Shown here in pieces: positions 1-4,932 of a stretch of 11,547 nucleotides of DNA (the stretch's first letter is position 1; the number at the start of each line of letters is the position of its first letter). Under the pieces are notes generated by a model that saw nothing but the letters and a program-made list of their open reading frames with translations, searched no databases and was not told the origin of the DNA. Source of the DNA: M55B157 sp040265115. Lineage in GTDB: Bacteria; Actinomycetota; Actinomycetes; S36-B12. Where the stretch lies: assembly GCA_040265115.1 (NCBI GenBank), contig JBDQGZ010000054.1, forward strand, positions 1 to 11,547, in the 5' to 3' direction. The position numbers and the translations under genes are program-made.

Positions 1-458
1 TCACTGGCCCAGGTGAGGATGTGATCGGTCGCGGCATCCAGCAGCATCCCGATCCGGGTGTATTTGGTTCGCACTGACCGCCACGCACTCACATGGGCCT
101 GAGACAGTTCCCCGGTCACCGCAGCAGCCTCGACATCCCCATGGCGGCGGGTGAAGGCACCGTTGGCGAGAAGTTCCTTCACCACACCGGGTGCCTCGGT
201 GGTGGCTCCCGAAAGCCACGCCGCCGCCGAGCGGGCGCCACCGCGAGAAGACCATTCCCCCGAACACGCCATCGCATCCAACGACTGCGCGGTCACCGCC
301 TCCATCCGGCGGCGCAGAGTCAGCATGCGATGCGCCATGGCCAGGTGATCACCCTCAGCGCGTTCCACCGCGGGCACCTCCGCCAGTGCGGTGAGCTGCT
401 CGTCGATGATCGCCAGACGATCAGACGGGGTGAGGGCAGGACCCGGCAACATCGACAT
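1..458 (-). CDS. DUF222 (13E12 repeat family) protein, N-terminal part, cut by the window edge
   Basis: Reading the minus strand from ATG at 458 gives 152 codons open to the window edge. The protein begins MSMLPGPALTPSDRLAIIDE, then has a helical stretch (LAMAHRMLTLRRRMEAVTAQ), then RSAAAWLSGAT and GELSQAHVSAW. The order 'AAWL ... G.LS..HV' is the usual N-terminal pattern of DUF222 proteins, which in actinobacteria often carry a C-terminal HNH nuclease domain. That C-terminal half would lie outside the window, so nuclease activity is not shown here. A purine-rich GGAGGTGAGG sits about 5-6 nt before the ATG at 458 and supports this start; a second ATG two codons later is possible. These genes are multicopy in many actinomycetes and often lie in variable regions. 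Family assignment is fairly sure; function is not. Confidence 0.8.
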   Translation of the reverse strand, partial: MSMLPGPALTPSDRLAIIDEQLTALAEVPAVERAEGDHLAMAHRMLTLRRRMEAVTAQSLDAMACSGEWSSRGGARSAAAWLSGATTEAPGVVKELLANGAFTRRHGDVEAAAVTGELSQAHVSAWRSVRTKYTRIGMLLDAATDHILTWAS

Positions 459-537
459 CGGAACCTCACCTCCACCACACCACAACCCACACGCACACAA
501 CGCACAGGAACCAGTCGGAATCAATCGGCGAAGGTGT

Positions 538-569
538 CCCCAACAGGGGGCCGGGAAGAACATCCCGGC
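538..569. repeat. Two adjacent small hairpins
   Basis: CCCC (538-541), AACA, GGGG (546-549) is followed at once by GCCGGG (550-555), eight bases, CCCGGC (564-569). Both arms match perfectly. No T-run follows on the plus strand, so a classical terminator is not supported. Transcribed from either strand, the second could form a 6-bp GC stem. Role unknown. Confidence 0.4.
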
Positions 570-590
570 GTCTCATTCACTCATCACAGT

Positions 591-608
591 GCGATCAACA
601 TCGATCGC
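591..608. repeat. Inverted repeat GCGATC-N6-GATCGC
   Basis: A perfect 6-bp dyad (591-596 and 603-608) around a 6-base spacer AACATC. The half-site spacing would suit a dimeric DNA-binding protein, but such short dyads also arise by chance in GC-rich DNA. It lies about 130 bases upstream of the DUF222 start and 170 upstream of the small membrane protein gene. Confidence 0.35.
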
Positions 609-696
609 GGCCATCTGTCCGATCAGTCATCCGCCTCTGCCAGAAGCGACGCTGCCGAACCGGAACACCTGTACGAATTAGATCATGGAACACAAA

Positions 697-720
697 CTCG
701 TGTCAAGCATGTAGCACGAG
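697..720. promoter_or_regulatory. Candidate operator: CTCGTG-N12-CACGAG
   Basis: Perfect 6-bp arms (697-702 and 715-720) separated by 12 bases. The dyad ends just upstream of the possible -35 element (733-738) of the gene at 778, where an activator or repressor could sit. This placement is the main argument; the match itself is short. Inference only. Confidence 0.3.
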
Positions 721-732
721 AAATTCTCAACA

Positions 733-760
733 TTCGCAATCTTTTTCGCCGACGTATATC
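733..760 (+). promoter_or_regulatory. Possible promoter for the small membrane protein gene
   Basis: TTCGCA (733-738; 4 of 6 to TTGACA), a 16-base spacer and TATATC (755-760; 4 of 6 to TATAAT) lie in the AT-richest part of the gap, 18 bases before the ATG at 778. The predicted transcript would have a leader of roughly ten bases. GGTG at 769-772 is a weak ribosome site with a 5-base spacer. Confidence 0.35.
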
Positions 761-777
761 ACTGTTACGGTGACGTC

Positions 778-972
778 ATGCGGATCTGGGGACTTGTGAT
801 GATTGCCATCGGTGCTTACCTGATGGTGAGTGCGGTGATGAAGTCCGAAGCCATCCCGTTCCGGTTCCTCGTCGCACGAGCTCGAATTCTCTGGAAGGAC
901 CGCGCGTACCCGTTCCTTCTTGTAGCCGGCCTCCTTGTTGCTGTTGCGGGAGTCGTCGTCGCACTGGCATGA
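778..972 (+). CDS. Small two-helix integral membrane protein, function unknown
   Basis: A 64-residue protein starting at ATG 778. Residues 3-21 (IWGLVMIAIGAYLMVSAVM) and 44-63 (YPFLLVAGLLVAVAGVVVAL) are hydrophobic and long enough to span the membrane. They flank a basic amphipathic segment (about 29-42, RFLVARARILWKDR). By the positive-inside rule the middle loop should be cytoplasmic, a hairpin with both ends outside. The layout suggests a small actinobacterial membrane protein family, but I cannot name it. The gene stands alone, converges on sodN and shares the terminator hairpin at 994-1028. Support comes from the coherent membrane pattern, the stop just before the hairpin, and a possible promoter upstream. 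The overlapping minus-strand frames are Arg/Ser-rich and less protein-like. Confidence 0.65.
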   Translation: MRIWGLVMIAIGAYLMVSAVMKSEAIPFRFLVARARILWKDRAYPFLLVAGLLVAVAGVVVALA

Positions 973-993
973 CGGTGTCGGCACAAGCAAAAA

Positions 994-1028
994 CCCCCTC
1001 CCTACATCCTGAGGATGTTGGAAGGGGG
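994..1028. terminator. Intrinsic terminator shared by sodN and the small membrane protein gene
   Basis: A 16-base-pair stem (994-1009 with 1013-1028) with two mismatches and a 3-base loop (TGA). On the minus strand the stem is followed by TTTTTGC, so it is a good intrinsic terminator for sodN, whose stop is 15 bases before it. On the plus strand the tail is CCTTTG, weaker. The small gene's stop at 972 lies 21 bases upstream, so it probably ends both convergent transcripts. Confidence 0.85.
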
Positions 1029-1042
1029 CCTTTGTCAGTGAA

Positions 1043-1465
1043 CTAGGCCTTCTTGGTCTCCCAGAAGATGTCGGCGATCTCATCGATCTTGCCGAGCAGC
1101 TGGTCGGCGACCGCGACGTCGTTGGTGCCCTTGGTGCCGCCGGCGCCCGCGAGCTTGGTGGCCTCATTGAACAGGGTGTTCAACTGGGGGTACTTCTCGA
1201 AGTGCGGGGGCTTGAAGTAGTCGGTCCACAGCACCCAGAGGTGCTCCTTGACCATGTGGGAGCGCTGCTCCTTGATGCTGACCGCCCGCTCCTTGAAGAC
1301 CGGGTCATCGGAAGCGTTGAACTTCTCCATGCAGGCCTTCACCGACTCTGCCTCGAGGCGAGCCTGGGCGGGATCGTAGACACCGCAGGGCAGGTCGCAG
1401 TGGGCATGGGCCGTGGTGCGCGGGGCCAGCGCACGAATGATGCGCCCCGAGACTGTCTTCAGCAT
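1043..1465 (-). CDS. sodN: Nickel-containing superoxide dismutase precursor
   Basis: Nickel SOD converts superoxide to oxygen and hydrogen peroxide; the known enzyme is a hexamer of four-helix bundles. The 140-residue precursor starts at ATG 1465, with GGAGG 5 bases upstream. Residues 1-21 form a leader rich in basic residues ending TTAHA. The mature chain would begin HCDLPCGVYDPAQARLEAES, the nickel hook. Visible there are the Ni ligands known for the family (His1, Cys2, Cys6 plus backbone amides) and Asp3 and Tyr9 near the metal. The mature chain is 119 residues, close to the 117 of the Streptomyces enzyme. The rest (HLWVLWTDYFKPPHFEKYPQ, then a C-terminal helix) fits the family. Cleavage of the leader is needed to free His1; SodX, encoded divergently, is the known protease. 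A longer in-frame upstream extension exists but lacks the Shine-Dalgarno support. Confidence 0.97.
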   Translation of the reverse strand: MLKTVSGRIIRALAPRTTAHAHCDLPCGVYDPAQARLEAESVKACMEKFNASDDPVFKERAVSIKEQRSHMVKEHLWVLWTDYFKPPHFEKYPQLNTLFNEATKLAGAGGTKGTNDVAVADQLLGKIDEIADIFWETKKA

Positions 1466-1533
1466 GCTTCCTCCGTGGGTCACTCCGCGCTCTCTGCGCA
1501 GGCTCAACTCTAGTGCTGACCATCCAAGGCGGC
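1466..1533. promoter_or_regulatory. Divergent sodN/sodX intergenic region
   Basis: Only 68 bases separate the two start codons (47 if sodX starts at GTG 1513), so both promoters must overlap here or reach into the neighbouring coding regions. The sodN ribosome site GGAGG lies about 1471-1475 on the minus strand, and AAGG for sodX at 1526-1529. I see no convincing -35/-10 pair. In Streptomyces sodN is controlled by nickel through Nur; no Nur-like palindrome is clear by eye. Confidence 0.4.
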
Positions 1534-1878
1534 ATGATGAGGCAGGTGCGAGCGCCATGGCTTCGGGTGACCATCGAGGGACTCTCGATGATTCCGACCC
1601 TGGCGCCGGGGGAGTGGTGGATCGCCCGACGGACCTCGGTGATCCGTTCCGGGGATCTCGTGGTGCTCGAGCACCCTGTGTTCCCTGGGATCATCGCGGT
1701 CAAGCGGGCGATTCGGCAGACCGAGGACGGTTGGTGGGTCCAAGGTGATAATCCTCAGGTGAGCACCGACAGTCGAGACTTCGGCCCCGTGCCGAGCGAC
1801 CATCTGCTCGGTGTGCTGTGGATCCGATATCGACCGGCCCCATGGCGCCGAAGTAGGGGAGGTGGTCGCCATGACTGA
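1534..1878 (+). CDS. sodX: SodX, S26-family peptidase for nickel SOD maturation
   Basis: Likely removes the SodN leader to expose the nickel-binding N-terminus. The protein of 114 residues (from ATG 1534) carries the signal-peptidase-like core: SMIPTL at residues 18-23 with the nucleophilic Ser18, and a basic general-base segment GIIAVKR with Lys57. The third conserved box reads GDNPQVSTDSRDFGPVP (71-87), followed by HLLGV. Unlike true signal peptidase I it has no N-terminal membrane helix, which suits a soluble protease acting on a cytoplasmic precursor. AAGG at 1526-1529 serves either ATG 1534 (4-base spacer) or ATG 1537; GTG 1513 would add seven residues. Divergent pairing with sodN is the main contextual evidence. 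Its stop overlaps the next start by 8 bases, so the following gene is probably co-transcribed. Confidence 0.92.
   Translation: MMRQVRAPWLRVTIEGLSMIPTLAPGEWWIARRTSVIRSGDLVVLEHPVFPGIIAVKRAIRQTEDGWWVQGDNPQVSTDSRDFGPVPSDHLLGVLWIRYRPAPWRRSRGGGRHD
1856..1862 (+). promoter_or_regulatory. Strong ribosome binding site deciding the start at 1871
   Basis: GGGGAGG, 8 bases before ATG 1871 and inside the 3' end of sodX. It selects 1871 over an in-frame ATG at 1811, which lies deep inside sodX. Confidence 0.65.
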
Positions 1879-2980
1879 TGCAGCGGATCTCCTCATCTTC
1901 GGAGTGTTGTTCACCGCCGGACTGACGGCTGCGGAGACACAACTAGATGATCGGGGGCGATTCGCAAAGCGCGTTTTCATCTCCTCGGGCTCGCATCTCC
2001 TGCAGGTCAAGTACTCCAGGAATGGCGCGGAGCAGGTCACCCGAGCGGTGGGTGGAACGGTGGCGATCGCAGGAATGCCGCTGATGTACGTGGACTTCGT
2101 CAACCAGATGAAGCAGAAGGGCAAGTACAACCTGGACCTGTTCGTGACCACGACAGTGCAAACGTCGAGCGACTGCACGACAACGACAGACGGAAGCAAT
2201 CCGTGCCCGGTGTTTGAGTCACAGGCGATCCCCCTGAATGCTGCGGGCAGTGGAGCAACGTCGAGTGCCCCCGAGGCTCATTCTTTCGCCTATCTGCTCC
2301 CCGTGGGTGGACCCAACGCCAACCCCATGATGACCTTCGGCTTCCACTTGCAGAAGCAAGGCTGTGTCGGCAAGTGCTCGACCTTCCTCACCAATTTCAA
2401 TGCTGGTGTAAACGGCACGAGCTGCGGCAAGCTCGATACGCCACCTTCCACGTACATGACCTCCGGAAGCCAGTGGACGGTGTACCTACAGGAGCAGACA
2501 ACGGGCTATAACGCTTTCCTCGACGGGCCGAACATGCCCGCGTCAAAGAAGTCTAAGAAGTACCCGAATGGTTGTGTCTTCGCGGTCCAAACAGAGTTCG
2601 ACAATGACATCTCAAACCTCGGGATTGTCGGGTGGTTCAAGGTGCTGCTGCAGGCCTACAAGGATGTCACAGCTGTCGCCGAACGGGTCGAGTCGGATGG
2701 CGCAGACGGCAAGAAGGACACCGTCGAGCAGCTCCGCAGCACATGGAAGATGGTCGCCTCCGTCCCGAACCCGCCGGACTGGGTAGACGTGGGTGGCTGC
2801 AAGACCTTCGCCCAAGACGTCGTGAACACGTACAACTCCGTGAAGGCCTTTGGCGGAATGATCGCCTATCGGGACACCTCCGCTGGAAGAACGTCCCTGA
2901 TCTACGGAAATGCTGAATGCACCGTTCCCGACAGAATCTATGGAAATACGTTGGGACTGGTCCAAGGCAAGTCGGCGTAG
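1871..2980 (+). CDS. Unrecognised protein with eight cysteines, possibly extracytoplasmic
   Basis: I do not recognise this 369-residue protein. It begins MTDAADLLIFGVLFTAGLTA, a hydrophobic stretch (7-20) preceded by acidic rather than basic residues, so it is a poor signal peptide. Residues 25-60 are charged, and a second mildly hydrophobic piece lies at 60-74 (VGGTVAIAGMPLMYV). All eight cysteines (102, 112, 165, 169, 185, 235, 310, 350) lie after residue 100. With many Ser/Thr/Gly/Asn and a TTTTVQTSSDCTTTT-like region around 93-106, this suggests a disulfide-bonded exported domain. A helix (253-273) and a lysine cluster (226-230, KKSKK) are also visible. It overlaps sodX by 8 bases and is followed 46 bases later by a secreted pentapeptide protein, so the pair is probably an operon. 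Sampled base composition is lower in GC than the malic enzyme region. The start could be a hybrid formed at an insertion point. That it is a real gene is fairly sure; its role is unknown. Confidence 0.7.
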   Translation: MTDAADLLIFGVLFTAGLTAAETQLDDRGRFAKRVFISSGSHLLQVKYSRNGAEQVTRAVGGTVAIAGMPLMYVDFVNQMKQKGKYNLDLFVTTTVQTSSDCTTTTDGSNPCPVFESQAIPLNAAGSGATSSAPEAHSFAYLLPVGGPNANPMMTFGFHLQKQGCVGKCSTFLTNFNAGVNGTSCGKLDTPPSTYMTSGSQWTVYLQEQTTGYNAFLDGPNMPASKKSKKYPNGCVFAVQTEFDNDISNLGIVGWFKVLLQAYKDVTAVAERVESDGADGKKDTVEQLRSTWKMVASVPNPPDWVDVGGCKTFAQDVVNTYNSVKAFGGMIAYRDTSAGRTSLIYGNAECTVPDRIYGNTLGLVQGKSA

Positions 2981-3016
2981 GGCGATACCGAGACAACAAA
3001 CCGGAGCACAGGAGAT

Positions 3017-3021
3017 AGGAG
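3017..3021 (+). promoter_or_regulatory. Ribosome binding site of the pentapeptide-repeat gene
   Basis: AGGAG, 5 bases before ATG 3027. It fixes the start so that the protein begins with a normal signal peptide. An in-frame upstream extension to 2910 would overlap the previous gene and bury the signal sequence. Confidence 0.75.
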
Positions 3022-3026
3022 CTGAG

Positions 3027-3665
3027 ATGTCGGTGAAGAGAGCGAAGCTGGGTATGGTCGTGGCTGCTGCCAGCTCGATCCTGGTTGCTACGGCTGCGAT
3101 GCCCGCGGCGGCGGGCCTGAGCGACCCGTACCCCATCGTCCCCCAAGTCGAGTGCTACCCGGACTGCCAGGGGGCTGACCTTCGCGGCAGGGTTGCGAGC
3201 AACGCTCAGATGCCCGACGGCAATTTCAACGAGGCGGACCTGCGCGCCGTCGACTGGACCTTAGCTAACGTGTCCGGGTCCACTTTCGTGAACACGAACA
3301 TGTACAACGCAGATCTGTATGGGGTGAACCTGACGAACGCTGACCTTTCGGGGGCGAATGCATCCAGGGCGTACTTCAAGAATGCGAACCTGACGAACGC
3401 TGAACTTTCGGGGGCGGACGGGTCCAAGGCGAACCTGAGGAATGCAAACCTGACGGGCGCGACTCTTACCGGGACGAACCTCACCAAGTCGAACCTCAAG
3501 GGCGCGAACCTTACGAACGCGGACCTTTCCGGGGCGAATTTCTACAAGGCCAACTTGAAGAACGCGAATCTCACGGGTGCGGACATCACCGGGGCCGACT
3601 TCCGTCGTGCAAAGTTCAAGAAGACGATCTGCCCGAACGGCAAGAAGACCAATAAGGGCTGCTGA
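3027..3665 (+). CDS. Secreted pentapeptide-repeat protein
   Basis: A 212-residue protein. Residues 1-29 are a clear Sec signal peptide: basic MSVKRAK, hydrophobic core, AMPAAA cleavage motif before GLSDP. After a short linker with two cysteines (43 and 47), residues 49-198 read as 30 uninterrupted pentapeptides of the A(D/N)LxX type, predicting a right-handed four-sided beta-helix. Residues 99-198 are five regular 20-residue coils, each with its fourth pentapeptide basic. The C-terminus CPNGKKTNKGC has two cysteines in a short loop, reminiscent of the CPDGT...C tails of other exported actinobacterial pentapeptide proteins. There is no membrane anchor or LPXTG motif, so it is probably released or loosely wall-bound. 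It is not like Qnr/MfpA gyrase-protecting proteins, which are cytoplasmic and acidic-faced. Function unknown; probably acts with the upstream gene product. Confidence 0.88.
   Translation: MSVKRAKLGMVVAAASSILVATAAMPAAAGLSDPYPIVPQVECYPDCQGADLRGRVASNAQMPDGNFNEADLRAVDWTLANVSGSTFVNTNMYNADLYGVNLTNADLSGANASRAYFKNANLTNAELSGADGSKANLRNANLTGATLTGTNLTKSNLKGANLTNADLSGANFYKANLKNANLTGADITGADFRRAKFKKTICPNGKKTNKGC
3321..3620 (+). repeat. Five 60-bp coding repeats in the pentapeptide gene
   Basis: The DNA encoding residues 99-198 is built of five consecutive 60-bp units. Units 1 and 2 share 29 of 30 bases in the stretches 3327-3356 and 3387-3416; unit 4 is close and units 3 and 5 more diverged. The pattern suggests growth by tandem duplication of a 20-residue coil, with no loss of frame. 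Confidence 0.8.
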
Positions 3666-3694
3666 GGTCGTCCTAGGGTCCCTACTCTCAGCTG

Positions 3695-3710
3695 ACCACC
3701 TCTGAGTGGT
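3695..3710 (+). other. Small hairpin before the malic enzyme start
   Basis: ACCAC (3695-3699), six bases, GTGGT (3706-3710), extended by two possible G-U pairs. No T-run follows, so it is not a convincing terminator. It lies 11 bases before ATG 3722 and overlaps the alternative TTG start at 3710. It may be chance. Confidence 0.3.
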
Positions 3711-3721
3711 TGACTGTGAGC

Positions 3722-4921
3722 ATGGCGACCCCGGAGGAAGAACTCGGCCCCCTTGCGAGCCCCTACGACGCGGATCCGGCTTTCCCCCTGCATCGAGGTG
3801 GAAAGATCGAGGTACGTCCGACGGTCCGGGTTCGTGATCGGGGCGGGCTCTCCCTTGCCTACACCCCAGGAGTGGCCCGGGTGTGCTCGGCGGTCGCCGA
3901 AAATCCCTCCCTGGCCTATGACTTCACCTGGAAGGCCAACACCGTCCTCGTCGTGACCGACGGTACGGCAGTGCTCGGACTCGGTGATATCGGCCCAGAG
4001 GGTGCCCTGCCTGTCATGGAGGGCAAGGCACTGTTGTTCAAGGAATTCGGTGGCGTAGACGCAGTGCCTATCTGCCTGGACACGAAGGACACCGAGGAGA
4101 TCATCGACACCGTGATCCGGATCGCGCCGGCCTATGGCGGGGTCAACCTCGAGGACATCAGCGCGCCACGCTGCTTCGAGATCGAGCAGCGACTCGATGC
4201 AGCTCTCGACATCCCTGTCTTCCATGATGATCAGCACGGGACGGCTGTGGTCGTCCTCGCTGCGTTGCTGAATGCTGCCAGGGTCACCGGCCGCGGTCTT
4301 GGTGAGCTGCGGGCCGTCGTCTCCGGAGCAGGGGCCGCGGGAGTAGCCGTCACCGACATCCTGCTCGAGGCGGGAATCGGTGACATCGCGGTTGCAGACT
4401 CCAAGGGCATCATCGGACCGGATCGCACCGACCTGAACGAGGTCAAGGCTGCCCTCGCGGCGCGGACGAATCGGGCGGACATCACCGGAACGTTGGAGGA
4501 TGCCTTGGCGGGGGCGGATGTCTTCATCGGAGTCTCGGCAGGCACTGTCTCTGATGATGCTGTGACGACCATGGCCCCGAACAGTCTGATCTTCGCGCTG
4601 GCGAATCCCGATCCGGAGATTCATCCCGAGGTCGCGCACAGAACGGCGGCCGTTGTAGCGACCGGGCGGAGCGACTTCCCGAATCAGATCAATAACGTCC
4701 TTGCCTTTCCGGGAATCTTCCGCGGAGCGCTCGATGTTCGGGCCAGCACGATCACACCGGGCATGAAGCTCGCCGCGGCACAGGCCATCGCCGATGTTGT
4801 CGGAGATGAACTTGCACCCGACTACGTGGTGCCAAGCGTCTTCGATCGGCGAGTCTCCGCTGAGGTCCCGCGCGCCGTCGCTGCCGCTGCCATCGCCGAT
4901 GGTGTCGCCCGAATCGACTAG
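3722..4921 (+). CDS. NAD(P)-dependent malic enzyme (malate to pyruvate + CO2)
   Basis: Oxidative decarboxylation of malate to pyruvate, a cytoplasmic anaplerotic and NAD(P)H-producing step. The 399-residue chain shows the bacterial malic enzyme motifs in order: FPLHRGGKIEV (21-31), YTPGVA (47-52), VVTDGTAVLGLGDIGP (77-92), MEGKALLFK with the catalytic lysine region (99-107), FHDDQHGTA metal-binding box (167-175), Rossmann loop GAGAAG (202-207), then NPDPEI and SDFPNQINN. It ends after the NAD-binding domain, so it is the short form without the phosphotransacetylase domain found in MaeB. Coenzyme preference cannot be read by eye. Start choice is uncertain: ATG 3722, GTG 3716 or TTG 3710 are in frame and none has a strong ribosome site. 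The stop overlaps the ribosome site of the next gene, 11 bases away, so the two are likely co-translated. Confidence 0.95.
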   Translation: MATPEEELGPLASPYDADPAFPLHRGGKIEVRPTVRVRDRGGLSLAYTPGVARVCSAVAENPSLAYDFTWKANTVLVVTDGTAVLGLGDIGPEGALPVMEGKALLFKEFGGVDAVPICLDTKDTEEIIDTVIRIAPAYGGVNLEDISAPRCFEIEQRLDAALDIPVFHDDQHGTAVVVLAALLNAARVTGRGLGELRAVVSGAGAAGVAVTDILLEAGIGDIAVADSKGIIGPDRTDLNEVKAALAARTNRADITGTLEDALAGADVFIGVSAGTVSDDAVTTMAPNSLIFALANPDPEIHPEVAHRTAAVVATGRSDFPNQINNVLAFPGIFRGALDVRASTITPGMKLAAAQAIADVVGDELAPDYVVPSVFDRRVSAEVPRAVAAAAIADGVARID

Positions 4922-4932
4922 GAGATCCTCAC

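Larger units (their letters stand above)
459..777. other. Gene-free stretch between the DUF222 gene and the small membrane protein gene
   Basis: About 320 bases without a convincing gene in any frame. Open frames crossing it give Arg/His/Pro-rich shadow-like translations. It starts with a CA-rich tract (about 470-505; GT-rich on the minus strand, leading into the DUF222 ribosome site). It then holds three perfect 6-bp inverted repeats (550-569, 591-608, 697-720), listed separately, and ends in an AT-richer part with a possible promoter for the gene at 778. No tRNA-like fold or CRISPR-like direct repeat was seen. Confidence 0.6.

Noticed and set aside
93..773. 226-codon plus-strand frame across the DUF222 gene and the gap
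   Set aside because: Arg/His/Thr-rich translation; the minus strand has the DUF222 pattern and a proper ribosome site.
1043..1558. Longer SodN with an N-terminal extension starting near 1558
   Set aside because: It would overlap sodX and bury the leader; ATG 1465 has GGAGG at the right distance and gives the normal precursor.
3206..3499. Repetitive minus-strand frame with recurring RFA/FVRF units
   Set aside because: The repeats are the reverse reading of the pentapeptide repeats; no start signal.
3321..3620. Tandem repeat considered as a CRISPR-like or non-coding array
   Set aside because: Units are contiguous, in frame and encode a regular pentapeptide protein, with no spacers.
3661..3721. 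Terminator after the pentapeptide gene
   Set aside because: Only a 5-bp stem without a T-run, so read-through into the malic enzyme gene cannot be excluded.
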